In this document: in pieces, positions 1 through 8,430 of the stretch
Layout of the letters: each line of letters opens with the position of its first letter
How positions within the stretch are numbered: the first letter of the stretch is position 1
Assembly: GCA_028276125.1 (NCBI GenBank)
Contig: JAPYWY010000026.1
Location: 1 to 10,941 of the forward strand
Reading direction: 5' to 3'
DNA: 10,941 bases
Source: Pseudothermotoga sp.
Lineage (GTDB): Bacteria > Thermotogota > Thermotogae > Thermotogales > DSM-5069
The notes under the pieces: model-generated
The model's database searches: none
What the model was told of the DNA's origin: nothing
Seen by the model: only the letters and a program-made list of their open reading frames with translations
Program-made: the position numbers and the translations under genes

Positions 1-1516
<1,516 letters not shown>

Positions 1517-1690
1517 ATCTAAGCAGAAGGTTTAGATCCTTGACCCTTTGGATTATTTATGATTGGCGGGACTGCTATCCATTTTTCAATGACCCGACGA
1601 CAAACAAACTTGAGCCTAAACTTAGACTCTACTTGGATTTATTCAGTTCTCATCGAAGACCTCTGTTCGTCCTTACGACTGCCGATACCC
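1517..1690 (-). other. rRNA operon 5' leader with two small hairpins
   Basis: This is the transcribed leader between the predicted start site of the rRNA promoter and the mature 16S 5' end; no gene is seen in it. One hairpin (1612-1629) pairs GAGTCTA with TAGGCTC around a four-base loop, with one G-U pair. A second (about 1517-1537) pairs ATCTAA with TTAGAT directly next to the predicted 16S 5' end. It could be part of a processing site, though the usual long processing stem pairs with sequence 3' of 16S, which lies outside the window. I did not find a clear boxA antitermination element. Confidence 0.5.
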
Positions 1691-1719
1691 ATATTATCAC
1701 TGCCACTACACCATGTCAA
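1691..1719 (-). promoter_or_regulatory. rRNA operon sigma70-type promoter
   Basis: On the minus strand a perfect TTGACA -35 element (1719-1714) is followed by 17 bases and TAATAT (1696-1691), a four-of-six -10 element. Transcription would start near 1684, about 170 bases before 16S. A shifted -10 reading (GATAAT) would give a 15-base spacer. The -35 lies only 53 bases after the stop codon of the upstream DUF2804 gene. No strongly AT-rich UP element precedes it. Confidence 0.65.
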
Positions 1720-1772
1720 GTTACGGAAAGGTAAACTTGTCGTGTGCTCTCACCTTTGGGACACAAATGTGC

Positions 1773-2789
1773 TCACCATCGGGCCCGATGTTCTTCCGCC
1801 CAGCCGAGCGCGCCGTCCAGAATGAAAAGGTTGCGTTCTGCATCCCTCACGAACCCCTTGAATCTGCCGATCATTTGGTGTACCTCTGATGCGACGAACA
1901 CGAAGTTGCTCTTGGCTATCCTCTCGAAGAGTGGGTGAAACTCCAGCTCGACTTGGTCGGTCGATTTTGAATATATGTGCCAAGGCTTGAACAGATCCTT
2001 CCTATCGTAGTCAAACACTACGTCACTGTCTATTTTGAACAGCTTTCCATCCACAAAGACCGCGTTCTCGTTCGCGCCCGTTCCATCCGTCCAACCGGCA
2101 CCCAAATTCACACCGACGATGTGATTCTCAAGCGCGGTTGAGAAACTGGCCCAGTTCCAGAAAGTCCTGTACTTCCATACTCCTCTTCCAAAGTCCAGCG
2201 TGGCGAAGGAGTCATTCACGTTGAACTCATAAGTTCTGTTACCGACGAGCAGAGTACCCTCACAGGGAAGTCCAACACACTTGGTGGTCAACTGGAACCT
2301 TCTCCAGGACCAGGGCACAACAACCGTCAGAGATTCTTGAGAGGAGAAATAAACCTTGATTTGTGCGTCGACTCTTCCGAAACTCGTGCGCGGAATCGAA
2401 ACGCTTATGAGAACTTTCTCGTGAATAGTTTCAAACCTCACACTCATCTTTTTTGACTGGAAAAACACGCTCTCGTACAACGTCTCGGGCAGATCGCAAC
2501 CTGCACCGAAGGGTGTGATCACGGTTTCTTCGAAGAAGTCTTTAATGTTCAGATCGAGGAAGTAGACGAACACCACGCCGATGTAATCTATGTTGGAAAT
2601 CGTCGCTGAGAAGAGACAATCTTGATTCATCACAGCCCAATAGTTCCATCTTTTCTTCCTCAGAAAATGGTCGCTCAAGTTTGCTCTGATCAACGGCTTC
2701 CTACTCCAACCGAGCGCGTTCGGATTGAGCTTTCCCCAACCAACGCAAAGATCAACGCTCTGAGTTATTTCGTCGCTCGATGGCTTCAT
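1773..2789 (-). CDS. DUF2804 family protein
   Basis: The product is a protein of unknown biochemical role in the DUF2804 family, which I recognise by its C-terminal half. With the ATG at 2789 as residue 1, it shows LDFGRGVWKYRTFWNWAS (198-215), VGVNLGAGWTDGTGANENAVF (226-246), KPWHIYS (268-274) and a terminal GWAEEHRARW (329-338). No signal peptide or membrane helix is apparent, so it is probably cytoplasmic. The frame opens at a GTG at 2798. The ATG at 2789 is preferred because AGGGGTG lies six bases before it. The gene overlaps the end of the serine dehydratase alpha gene by 38 bases and is last in the operon, so it is probably translationally coupled. The family may be related in fold to lipocalin-like or carotenoid hydratase-like beta proteins. 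That is a weak recollection and no activity should be assigned. No T-rich terminator follows it before the rRNA promoter. Confidence 0.85.
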   Translation of the reverse strand: MKPSSDEITQSVDLCVGWGKLNPNALGWSRKPLIRANLSDHFLRKKRWNYWAVMNQDCLFSATISNIDYIGVVFVYFLDLNIKDFFEETVITPFGAGCDLPETLYESVFFQSKKMSVRFETIHEKVLISVSIPRTSFGRVDAQIKVYFSSQESLTVVVPWSWRRFQLTTKCVGLPCEGTLLVGNRTYEFNVNDSFATLDFGRGVWKYRTFWNWASFSTALENHIVGVNLGAGWTDGTGANENAVFVDGKLFKIDSDVVFDYDRKDLFKPWHIYSKSTDQVELEFHPLFERIAKSNFVFVASEVHQMIGRFKGFVRDAERNLFILDGALGWAEEHRARW

Positions 2790-3654
2790 TCGTATCACCC
2801 CTGTTCATGAAACCTTGTAACAACCTTTGGGCGGTCCTCGTGGCCGCGATGCCCCCAAGACCCGTTTCCCTCAGTTCCTCTGGGAGCGATCTTCCCACCT
2901 TCGCCATGGCCTCCACGACCTCGTCGAATGGTATGACACTCTTTATACCCGACAAAGCCATCTCAGCAGCCGATACGGCGACCGCGACAGCTGTTGCGTT
3001 CCGTTTGACGCATGGTACCTCCACGAATCCTCCAACCGGATCACACACCAGACCCATCAAAGATTTCAGACAGATCGCGGCCGCATGACAAGACATTTCT
3101 CCATCACGAGTGAGAACATAGACCATCATCCCACTCGCCATGGCCGCCGCTGTGCCTATTTCTGCTTGACAACCAGACTTGGCGCCCGACACGGAGGCTA
3201 CTCTGGCAACGACATCACCTATGGCTCCAGCCACGATCAGCCCGTCAACGAGCCTTTCTTCTTCGATGTGGGCTACCCTGGCGAGTGCGTACACAACTCC
3301 GTGCATCACACCACAAGAACCAGCCGTTGGACATGCGACGATTCTCCTCATCGAGGCGTTAGCTTCCGCAACCGAGAGTGCCGCCACCATCGCTGTGTGT
3401 ATGAACTCGCCAACGAACCTCGGTTCGTGTTTTGAAAGCAAGTGTGCGTTCTCGCCACAGAGTCCAACCAACGCTTGCTGACATTTACCGTAATTGGACT
3501 CCACGATCTTTAACATGGTGCGCAAGAGAAATCGAACCTTGGCTCTTGTTTCGGAAGGATCTGATCCATCTTCCAACATCTGTTGAACCAGAACGACTTC
3601 ATGAAGGGGTTGATTGGCCCTACGTGACACTTCCAGAAGCTCAGAGAACTTCAT
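2752..3654 (-). CDS. sdaAA: L-serine dehydratase, iron-sulfur-dependent, alpha subunit
   Basis: This is the catalytic subunit of the two-subunit [4Fe-4S] L-serine dehydratase, which converts L-serine to pyruvate and ammonia in the cytoplasm. The 300-residue product has the family motifs PTAGSCG (109-115), SGCQAEIGTAAAMASG (160-175), CDPVGGFVEVPC (204-215) and TGLGGIAATRTAQRL (264-278). Cys162, Cys204 and Cys215 match the three cysteines that hold the cluster in characterised members. The frame is open further upstream to 3759. The ATG at 3654 (MKFSELL) is chosen because it gives the family N-terminus and follows the beta-subunit stop by four bases. The 3' end overlaps the DUF2804 gene. Length and motif order look intact, so it should be active if the cluster is assembled. 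Such clusters are oxygen-labile, which suits an anaerobe. Confidence 0.93.
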   Translation of the reverse strand: MKFSELLEVSRRANQPLHEVVLVQQMLEDGSDPSETRAKVRFLLRTMLKIVESNYGKCQQALVGLCGENAHLLSKHEPRFVGEFIHTAMVAALSVAEANASMRRIVACPTAGSCGVMHGVVYALARVAHIEEERLVDGLIVAGAIGDVVARVASVSGAKSGCQAEIGTAAAMASGMMVYVLTRDGEMSCHAAAICLKSLMGLVCDPVGGFVEVPCVKRNATAVAVAVSAAEMALSGIKSVIPFDEVVEAMAKVGRSLPEELRETGLGGIAATRTAQRLLQGFMNRGDTNEAIERRNNSER

Positions 3655-3658
3655 TTTC

Positions 3659-4324
3659 TCATCTTCCCAACAGTTGATCTCTTGGCACGAAGTAATGCTC
3701 AAGGACGACGTCCAATTTCCGAAGTTTTTCGGCATCGTACTTCGATTCGTCCAATTCAAGAATAGTTACAGCCTTCTGTTGGAGCACATTGATCCGCCTC
3801 AGATAAGGGTTCGCTATGTTGGCATCGATGCAACTCAGAATCTTCATGAGTGCCTTCGGCTCGTCTCGGTTGACAACGATCAAGGTATCGTACTTCCAAT
3901 CGAGTTCGCACTCCGCTTCGTCCACCTTCGTTATCCTTATGGCTCCACCGCCAATGGAACAACCCTCTATCTCGTGCCATTCATCGCTGAACAACCTCAC
4001 TCGCACGGTATTAGGGTGAACATCGCCCAGATCAGCAAGTTCGAACGTGAACTTCAGCCCCTGCTGACGAGCAAGGTTGTAAGATTCAGCGATCCTTTCA
4101 TCGTCGTAGCTCAGATCCAAAATGCCAGCGAGCAAGGCCTTCTTGGTACCGTGACCTTCACACGTCTTGGTGAAGGATCCATGCAGCAAAAAAGCGACTT
4201 CCCTCGGTATCGTTGCTACGAACTTACGAGCGAATTTGGCAATCCTCATAGCCCCGAGTGTGTGAGAACTCGAGGGGCCAACCATAACAGGTCCAAGTAT
4301 GTCGAGTAATCCCAGAAAGATCAC
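3659..4324 (-). CDS. sdaAB: L-serine dehydratase, iron-sulfur-dependent, beta subunit
   Basis: This is the small partner of the alpha subunit, 221 residues. The N-terminus carries the hallmark GPVMVGPSSSHT (11-22). HGSFTKTCEGHGTKKAL (48-64), HPNT (103-106) and GCSIGGG (121-127) follow, and a C-terminal ACT-type domain covers roughly 146-212. In related enzymes the beta-type domain contributes to the active site and the ACT domain is thought to bind an effector or structure the dimer. The start is a GTG one base after the PFK-like stop. There is little Shine-Dalgarno sequence before it, so translation probably depends on ribosomes finishing the upstream gene. The alpha gene follows after four bases. 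Both subunits look complete. Confidence 0.93.
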   Translation of the reverse strand: MIFLGLLDILGPVMVGPSSSHTLGAMRIAKFARKFVATIPREVAFLLHGSFTKTCEGHGTKKALLAGILDLSYDDERIAESYNLARQQGLKFTFELADLGDVHPNTVRVRLFSDEWHEIEGCSIGGGAIRITKVDEAECELDWKYDTLIVVNRDEPKALMKILSCIDANIANPYLRRINVLQQKAVTILELDESKYDAEKLRKLDVVLEHYFVPRDQLLGR

Positions 4325-4325
4325 C

Positions 4326-5336
4326 TCAATAGAAAAGTTTGACGAGGAGTCTCAAATGTTCCTCGACTGCCCTCACGTTCAGCATCGTCTCACTGTAAGG
4401 TGCCTCCGTTACGGTCAAACCTCTCATGCCCACGGCATGGTACACTTTCGCTGCTTTGATCATCTCAACGGCCCTCGTTGCCATGAGCGTGGCTATGAGA
4501 CGATCCATGGAGACAGGACTTCCTCCACGTTGTAAATAACCAAGGTTCGTGTACCTCCACTCAACGCCGAGCTCTCGAAAACTCCTTTCGATGAACGTAC
4601 CTATCGCTTGGGCGGCCGGCGTCTCTGGCGAAAGATTCAAAGTTCTGTAGAAGTCGTCGGGCAGTTTAACTCCGCTCTCCACCACTATGATGGAGAACCT
4701 CTTGTGACCCTCGTAACGTGTCCTTATCTTCTTGAGAAGATCTGTGGGATCGAACGCCTCAGCGCTCGAAACGACGTAATCAGCTCCTCCAGTGAGTCCC
4801 CCAACGGTCGCAATCCAACCTCCGGGCCTTCCCATGGTCTCGACTATCATGACCCTGTGGTGAGACTCGGCAGTGGAATGCAACACATCGAGAGCATTTT
4901 TGACGTTTTCGACGGCCGTGAAGAAGCCTATGGAGAAGTCACTGAACGCAAGATCGTTGTCTATCGTTGCGGGAACGAGCACCGAGGCCACATTGCTCTT
5001 CGCCAGGTTCAGTGCCGCCCTGGCGCCAAGTCTTCCACCCAGTATGAGCAAAGAAGTGATCGAGTACTGCTCCACTTTTCTCTGGACCGTTTTGATTTGC
5101 TCCTCGTTCTCTGGAACGAAGAGCGACGTTCCAAGGATCGTCCCACCCCGATGTAGAATACCCGAGACGTTCGCCTTCGTCAACACGTCGAGTTCATCCT
5201 TCATGAGCCCTTCGAAGCCGTCTTTCACACCGAGTACCTCGATGCCGACCTCCGAAGATTTCACCACCACAGCCCTGATGGCCGCGTTCAAGCCAGGGCA
5301 ATCGTTACCAACGCAGAGAATCGCTATTCTCTTCAT
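4326..5336 (-). CDS. Phosphofructokinase-family protein with altered donor site
   Basis: This is a 336-residue member of the PfkA family, whose usual role is phosphorylation of fructose 6-phosphate. Substrate-side residues are kept: TIDND with the catalytic Asp126 (124-128), Arg161, MGR (168-170), Glu220, Arg261 and QRGGSP (269-274). The phosphoryl-donor side is changed. The N-terminal SGGDAPG becomes VGNDCPG (9-15). Arg72 of the E. coli enzyme becomes Leu72. The GGDGS (ATP) or GGDDT (PPi) motif becomes GGRLG (100-104), so the Asp103 equivalent is Arg102. His249 of E. coli is Tyr267. It may be a regulatory or substrate-sensing paralogue, may use another donor, or may have lost activity; sequence alone cannot decide. 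There is no frameshift, and the family framework is intact over its full length. The start is the ATG at 5336, with GGAGGT eight bases upstream inside the end of hppA. sdaAB follows after one base. Confidence 0.85.
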   Translation of the reverse strand: MKRIAILCVGNDCPGLNAAIRAVVVKSSEVGIEVLGVKDGFEGLMKDELDVLTKANVSGILHRGGTILGTSLFVPENEEQIKTVQRKVEQYSITSLLILGGRLGARAALNLAKSNVASVLVPATIDNDLAFSDFSIGFFTAVENVKNALDVLHSTAESHHRVMIVETMGRPGGWIATVGGLTGGADYVVSSAEAFDPTDLLKKIRTRYEGHKRFSIIVVESGVKLPDDFYRTLNLSPETPAAQAIGTFIERSFRELGVEWRYTNLGYLQRGGSPVSMDRLIATLMATRAVEMIKAAKVYHAVGMRGLTVTEAPYSETMLNVRAVEEHLRLLVKLFY

Positions 5337-5342
5337 TCATTC

Positions 5343-7286
5343 CTACCTCCTCATCGTAGCAATCACGACGGACGTGACCGCCATGAGTTTTATCAAGATG
5401 TTTATCGAAGGACCTGCGGTGTCCTTGAAAGGATCGCCCACCGTGTCTCCAACGACGGTCGCTTTGTGTGTCACAGAACCTTTCCCTCCGAAGTGACCTT
5501 CTTCAACGTACTTCTTCGCGTTGTCCCAAGCGCCTCCAGAGTTCGACATGAATATCGCGACCATCACACCACACGCCGTGGCACCGATCAAGAGCCCTGC
5601 GACCGCTACGGCGCCCAAACCTAGGTACGTCAGGACTGGCGAACCTACGGCCAGCAAACTCGGAACCACCATCCTTTTGAGTGCACCTCGCGTAGCTATC
5701 TGAACGCACCTCGCATAATCAGGCAGACTCTCACCCGATATGATACCCGGAATTTCCCTTATTTGTCTTCTGATCTCCTCGACCATCTCGTCCGCAGCAT
5801 AACCAACAGCCTTCATGGTGAGCGCACTGAAGAAGAACGGAAGCATCGCTCCGATCAAAGCACCAACAAAGAGGGCCGGCTGTCTGATGTCGAAACTCTC
5901 TATGTGTGAAACGTTCGCGAAGTTGGCAAAGAGTGCTAAGCTCGTCATTGCTGCGGAAGCTATCGCAAAACCCTTTCCCATGGCCGCCGTCGTGTTACCA
6001 ACCGCATCGAGTTGGTCGGTGATCTTCCTCACATCCTCCCCGAGTCCCGCCATCTGAGCTATGCCTCCCGCGTTGTCGGCGATCGGGCCGTAAGCGTCTA
6101 TGGAGAGACTCATACCCAAGGTTGCGAGCATACCAACGGCGGAGAGTGCCACTCCGTACAGTCCGAGCAAACGATGGCAGAAGACCACACCGAGAGCGAT
6201 CATGAGAGTGACCACCAAGGTCGATTCCATACCGAGTGCCAAACCGTTGATGAGAAAGTTCGCCGGACCCATGAGCGCTGATTTTGCAAGTCTTTCAACA
6301 CGAGCACCGGATGTGTAAAACTCCGTGAGCAGTCCTATCGCGATGCCTATGAGCACTCCAACCAGCACGACGAAAAATTCAAAGAAGCTCTTTTGATAGA
6401 ACGAATAGAAAAACAAAGACGTGACCAAGACAACGTTGGCCAAGATAGTGCCTTTCCTCAATGTGGACGCAGCATCTTTGGATTTGTCACTGAGAAACCT
6501 TGTCAGGGCGACGGCCAACATTGAAGCCAAAAGGCCAGCAGCTACGGTGAAGAGAGCAAAACTTGACTTGCGTTCATCGTTGAGGGCGAAGGCCAAAGCG
6601 AGAGTGGAGAATATCGAACCAACGTAAGATTCGAACAAGTCCGCCCCCATACCGGCCACGTCTCCCACGTTGTCTCCCACGTTATCCGCGATCACCGCGG
6701 GGTTCCTCGGATCATCTTCGGGAAGATTCGCCTCGGTCTTTCCAACGATGTCGGCACCGACGTCGGCCGCCTTGGTGAATATGCCTCCGCCAACGCGGGC
6801 GAAGAGTGCAACAAAAGATGCACCCAGAGAATAGTAGCTCACTTTGGACGCATCCTTGGTCAAGGCGTAGACAAAAACCAAGCCGAGCAGACCCAAAGAC
6901 GAAACGGTCAGACCCATGACGGCTCCACCACTGAAAGCTATTTTCAACGCCTTTCCAAGCCCATGCCTTGCCGCCCAGCTCGTACGTCCGTTCGCTTTCG
7001 TGGCTATCGTCATGCCAAAAAAGCCACTGAGCGTTGAGAAAAGTGCACCGACAAAGAACGCACCCGCGATGTTCCAGCCCAAGAGGAACCCAAGTATCAA
7101 GGAGAGAGCGACCACGAAGGGCAGGAACACTTGATACTCGTGCAACAGAAAAGATCTGGCACCTCTTTGGATGATCTCCGATAGCTGTATCGTCTTCTCG
7201 TTGCCGGGACTGCTGTCAAGGATCTTCATGGACAAGAGCAGGACATAGGATATCCCCAGAATGGAAACAACGAGTATGAACAACAA
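5343..7286 (-). CDS. hppA: Membrane-bound ion-translocating pyrophosphatase, probably K+-dependent
   Basis: This multi-helix membrane protein couples hydrolysis of pyrophosphate to export of H+ or Na+. With the chosen start it has 647 residues, slightly short for the family but with all core motifs. These are RVGGGIFTKAADVGADIVGKTE (164-185, containing the D-x7-K-x-E signature), EDDPRNP and DNVGDNVGD (190-209), GPIADNAGG, GNTTAAMGKG (430-439) and GDTVGDPFKDTAGPS (from 613). Ala434 sits where K+-independent enzymes have Lys, so K+ dependence is predicted. The ion-gate Glu219 in ADLFES is present. I recall T. maritima's Na+-pumping enzyme as having a very similar GNTTAAIGKG, so a Na+ pump is possible but not proven. 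The frame is open to 7355. A TTG at 7286 is preferred because GGAGGTG lies seven bases before it and the N-terminal helix then begins at once. The stop codon lies within the Shine-Dalgarno region of the next gene. Confidence 0.95.
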   Translation of the reverse strand: MLFILVVSILGISYVLLLSMKILDSSPGNEKTIQLSEIIQRGARSFLLHEYQVFLPFVVALSLILGFLLGWNIAGAFFVGALFSTLSGFFGMTIATKANGRTSWAARHGLGKALKIAFSGGAVMGLTVSSLGLLGLVFVYALTKDASKVSYYSLGASFVALFARVGGGIFTKAADVGADIVGKTEANLPEDDPRNPAVIADNVGDNVGDVAGMGADLFESYVGSIFSTLALAFALNDERKSSFALFTVAAGLLASMLAVALTRFLSDKSKDAASTLRKGTILANVVLVTSLFFYSFYQKSFFEFFVVLVGVLIGIAIGLLTEFYTSGARVERLAKSALMGPANFLINGLALGMESTLVVTLMIALGVVFCHRLLGLYGVALSAVGMLATLGMSLSIDAYGPIADNAGGIAQMAGLGEDVRKITDQLDAVGNTTAAMGKGFAIASAAMTSLALFANFANVSHIESFDIRQPALFVGALIGAMLPFFFSALTMKAVGYAADEMVEEIRRQIREIPGIISGESLPDYARCVQIATRGALKRMVVPSLLAVGSPVLTYLGLGAVAVAGLLIGATACGVMVAIFMSNSGGAWDNAKKYVEEGHFGGKGSVTHKATVVGDTVGDPFKDTAGPSINILIKLMAVTSVVIATMRR

Positions 7287-7355
7287 AGTATCACACCTCC
7301 TCGTCTGACATTTCCTGATAGTTATATCATAACCGACCTCAACCGATCGAATCAA
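7287..7355 (-). promoter_or_regulatory. Possible internal promoter before hppA
   Basis: The gap between the deacetylase stop (7339) and the hppA TTG is the widest in the operon, 52 bases. On the minus strand TTGATT (7355-7350) and TATGAT (7331-7326) are separated by 18 bases. They match four and five of six consensus positions, giving a start near 7319. This would let hppA and the downstream metabolic genes be made independently of the attenuated lysine genes. A short inverted repeat, GTTAT/ATAAC, overlaps the -10 region. No terminator is seen here. Confidence 0.35.
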
Positions 7356-8430
7356 GGAGGTGTGTGAGAAGATCTCCCGCGACAGGTATCAGATCGTCGG
7401 GAGGCAAAAACCTTGAAGAGTGCAATCCTTCCACACGCGAACCTCGCCGAACACCAAACCAGAACATCAAAGTCGGGAAATGTTTGGAGAAGTAGCCAAA
7501 GTCTTCAGCGGTGAGTTTTCTCTCACATTCGATGAACTCAAGACCATTCTGTTGAGAGACAGCTTTCAAAACATCCAAGAGCTTCTCATCGACCTTCACC
7601 TCTGGATACTCCGCACCAAGCATGACAGAAACTTTCAGCTTGGTCTCTTCTTCGACCTTCTTCGCAATCTCCTGAAGTGTAACGAGGATGTCGTGCACAC
7701 TTTTGGAATCGCTCGCCCTCACAGTTCCTTCGATGAGAGCCTCGCCGGCCACCGCGTTCCTGACATGACCGGCGAGGATCTTGCCGAACCAAACCAAATC
7801 TTCTTTCCAGTCTCTCTCATAGATTTGATTCAGAAACGCCACAGTCCCACGCAGTGCATCCTTACCAAGCTGGTGGTTCGCCACATGGGCCGAACGTCCC
7901 AACACGCGCACGTTCACTTCGCACGAAGCGCTGAAGAGAGAGCCGGACCTACTCGCAACGACTCCGACTGGGTATTCGTCCGTCACGTGCATCGCTATGG
8001 CAGCTTTGATCTGGCAATCCCAGCGCAAGATGTGTTCGACGATCGTTTTGGCACCCGCACCACTCTCTTCTGCCGGTTGAAAAACGAACAAGAAATTTCC
8101 CTTGCGACCTTCTTGAACCATCCTTCTCATCGCCCAACAGACCGCCGCTATGTGGAAGTCATGACCACAAGCGTGCATGTTTCCGTTCTTCGAACGGAAT
8201 GCATAGTCCGTTTCTTCAGGAATGGGCAGAGCATCCATCTCGGCCCTCAAAAGGACGAAAGGTTCGTATTTGTCCCTGCTCAGCAATATCAACACACCCG
8301 TTCCCACAGTAACAACGCTGTTCAGCCCAAGGTCGTGAGCAAATTCGATTATCAAGCTCTGAGTGTCGTACTCTTTGAACGCCAACTCAGGATTTTGATG
8401 AATCAACCTTCTCAACGTGACTTCGTCCAT
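7339..8430 (-). CDS. M20D-family amidohydrolase, probable N-acetyl-diaminopimelate deacetylase
   Basis: This is a cytoplasmic binuclear-metal peptidase-family hydrolase of 363 residues. Metal-binding residues of the M20D group are visible: HACGHD with Cys88 and His90 (86-91), the PAEE acidic pair Glu121/Glu122, His148 in MHVTDEYP, and His337 in GLHSSRF. The dimerisation-domain motif GRSAHVANHQLGKDA lies in the middle. Members include hippurate hydrolases, amino-acid amidohydrolases and N-acetyl-LL-diaminopimelate deacetylase. Motifs alone do not separate these. The assignment rests on its position behind dapH and an aminotransferase, which perform the two preceding steps. It would release acetate and LL-diaminopimelate. 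The start is an ATG with AAGGA five bases upstream, 44 bases inside the end of the aminotransferase gene, suggesting translational coupling. Confidence 0.85.
   Translation of the reverse strand: MDEVTLRRLIHQNPELAFKEYDTQSLIIEFAHDLGLNSVVTVGTGVLILLSRDKYEPFVLLRAEMDALPIPEETDYAFRSKNGNMHACGHDFHIAAVCWAMRRMVQEGRKGNFLFVFQPAEESGAGAKTIVEHILRWDCQIKAAIAMHVTDEYPVGVVASRSGSLFSASCEVNVRVLGRSAHVANHQLGKDALRGTVAFLNQIYERDWKEDLVWFGKILAGHVRNAVAGEALIEGTVRASDSKSVHDILVTLQEIAKKVEEETKLKVSVMLGAEYPEVKVDEKLLDVLKAVSQQNGLEFIECERKLTAEDFGYFSKHFPTLMFWFGVRRGSRVEGLHSSRFLPPDDLIPVAGDLLTHLLDSIG

Noticed and set aside
1749..1782. A terminator just after the DUF2804 gene
   Set aside because: Only a four-base and a six-base pairing with a large loop could be drawn and no T-run follows, so it is not supportable as an intrinsic terminator.
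2827..3435. A 202-codon plus-strand frame opposite sdaAA
   Set aside because: The minus strand carries the full serine dehydratase alpha subunit with cluster cysteines; the plus frame has no motif and no ribosome binding site evidence.
5337..5340. An alternative ATG for the PFK-like gene at 5340
   Set aside because: It is in a different frame from the PFK-like protein; the ATG at 5336 gives the family N-terminus MKRIAIL with proper ribosome binding site spacing.
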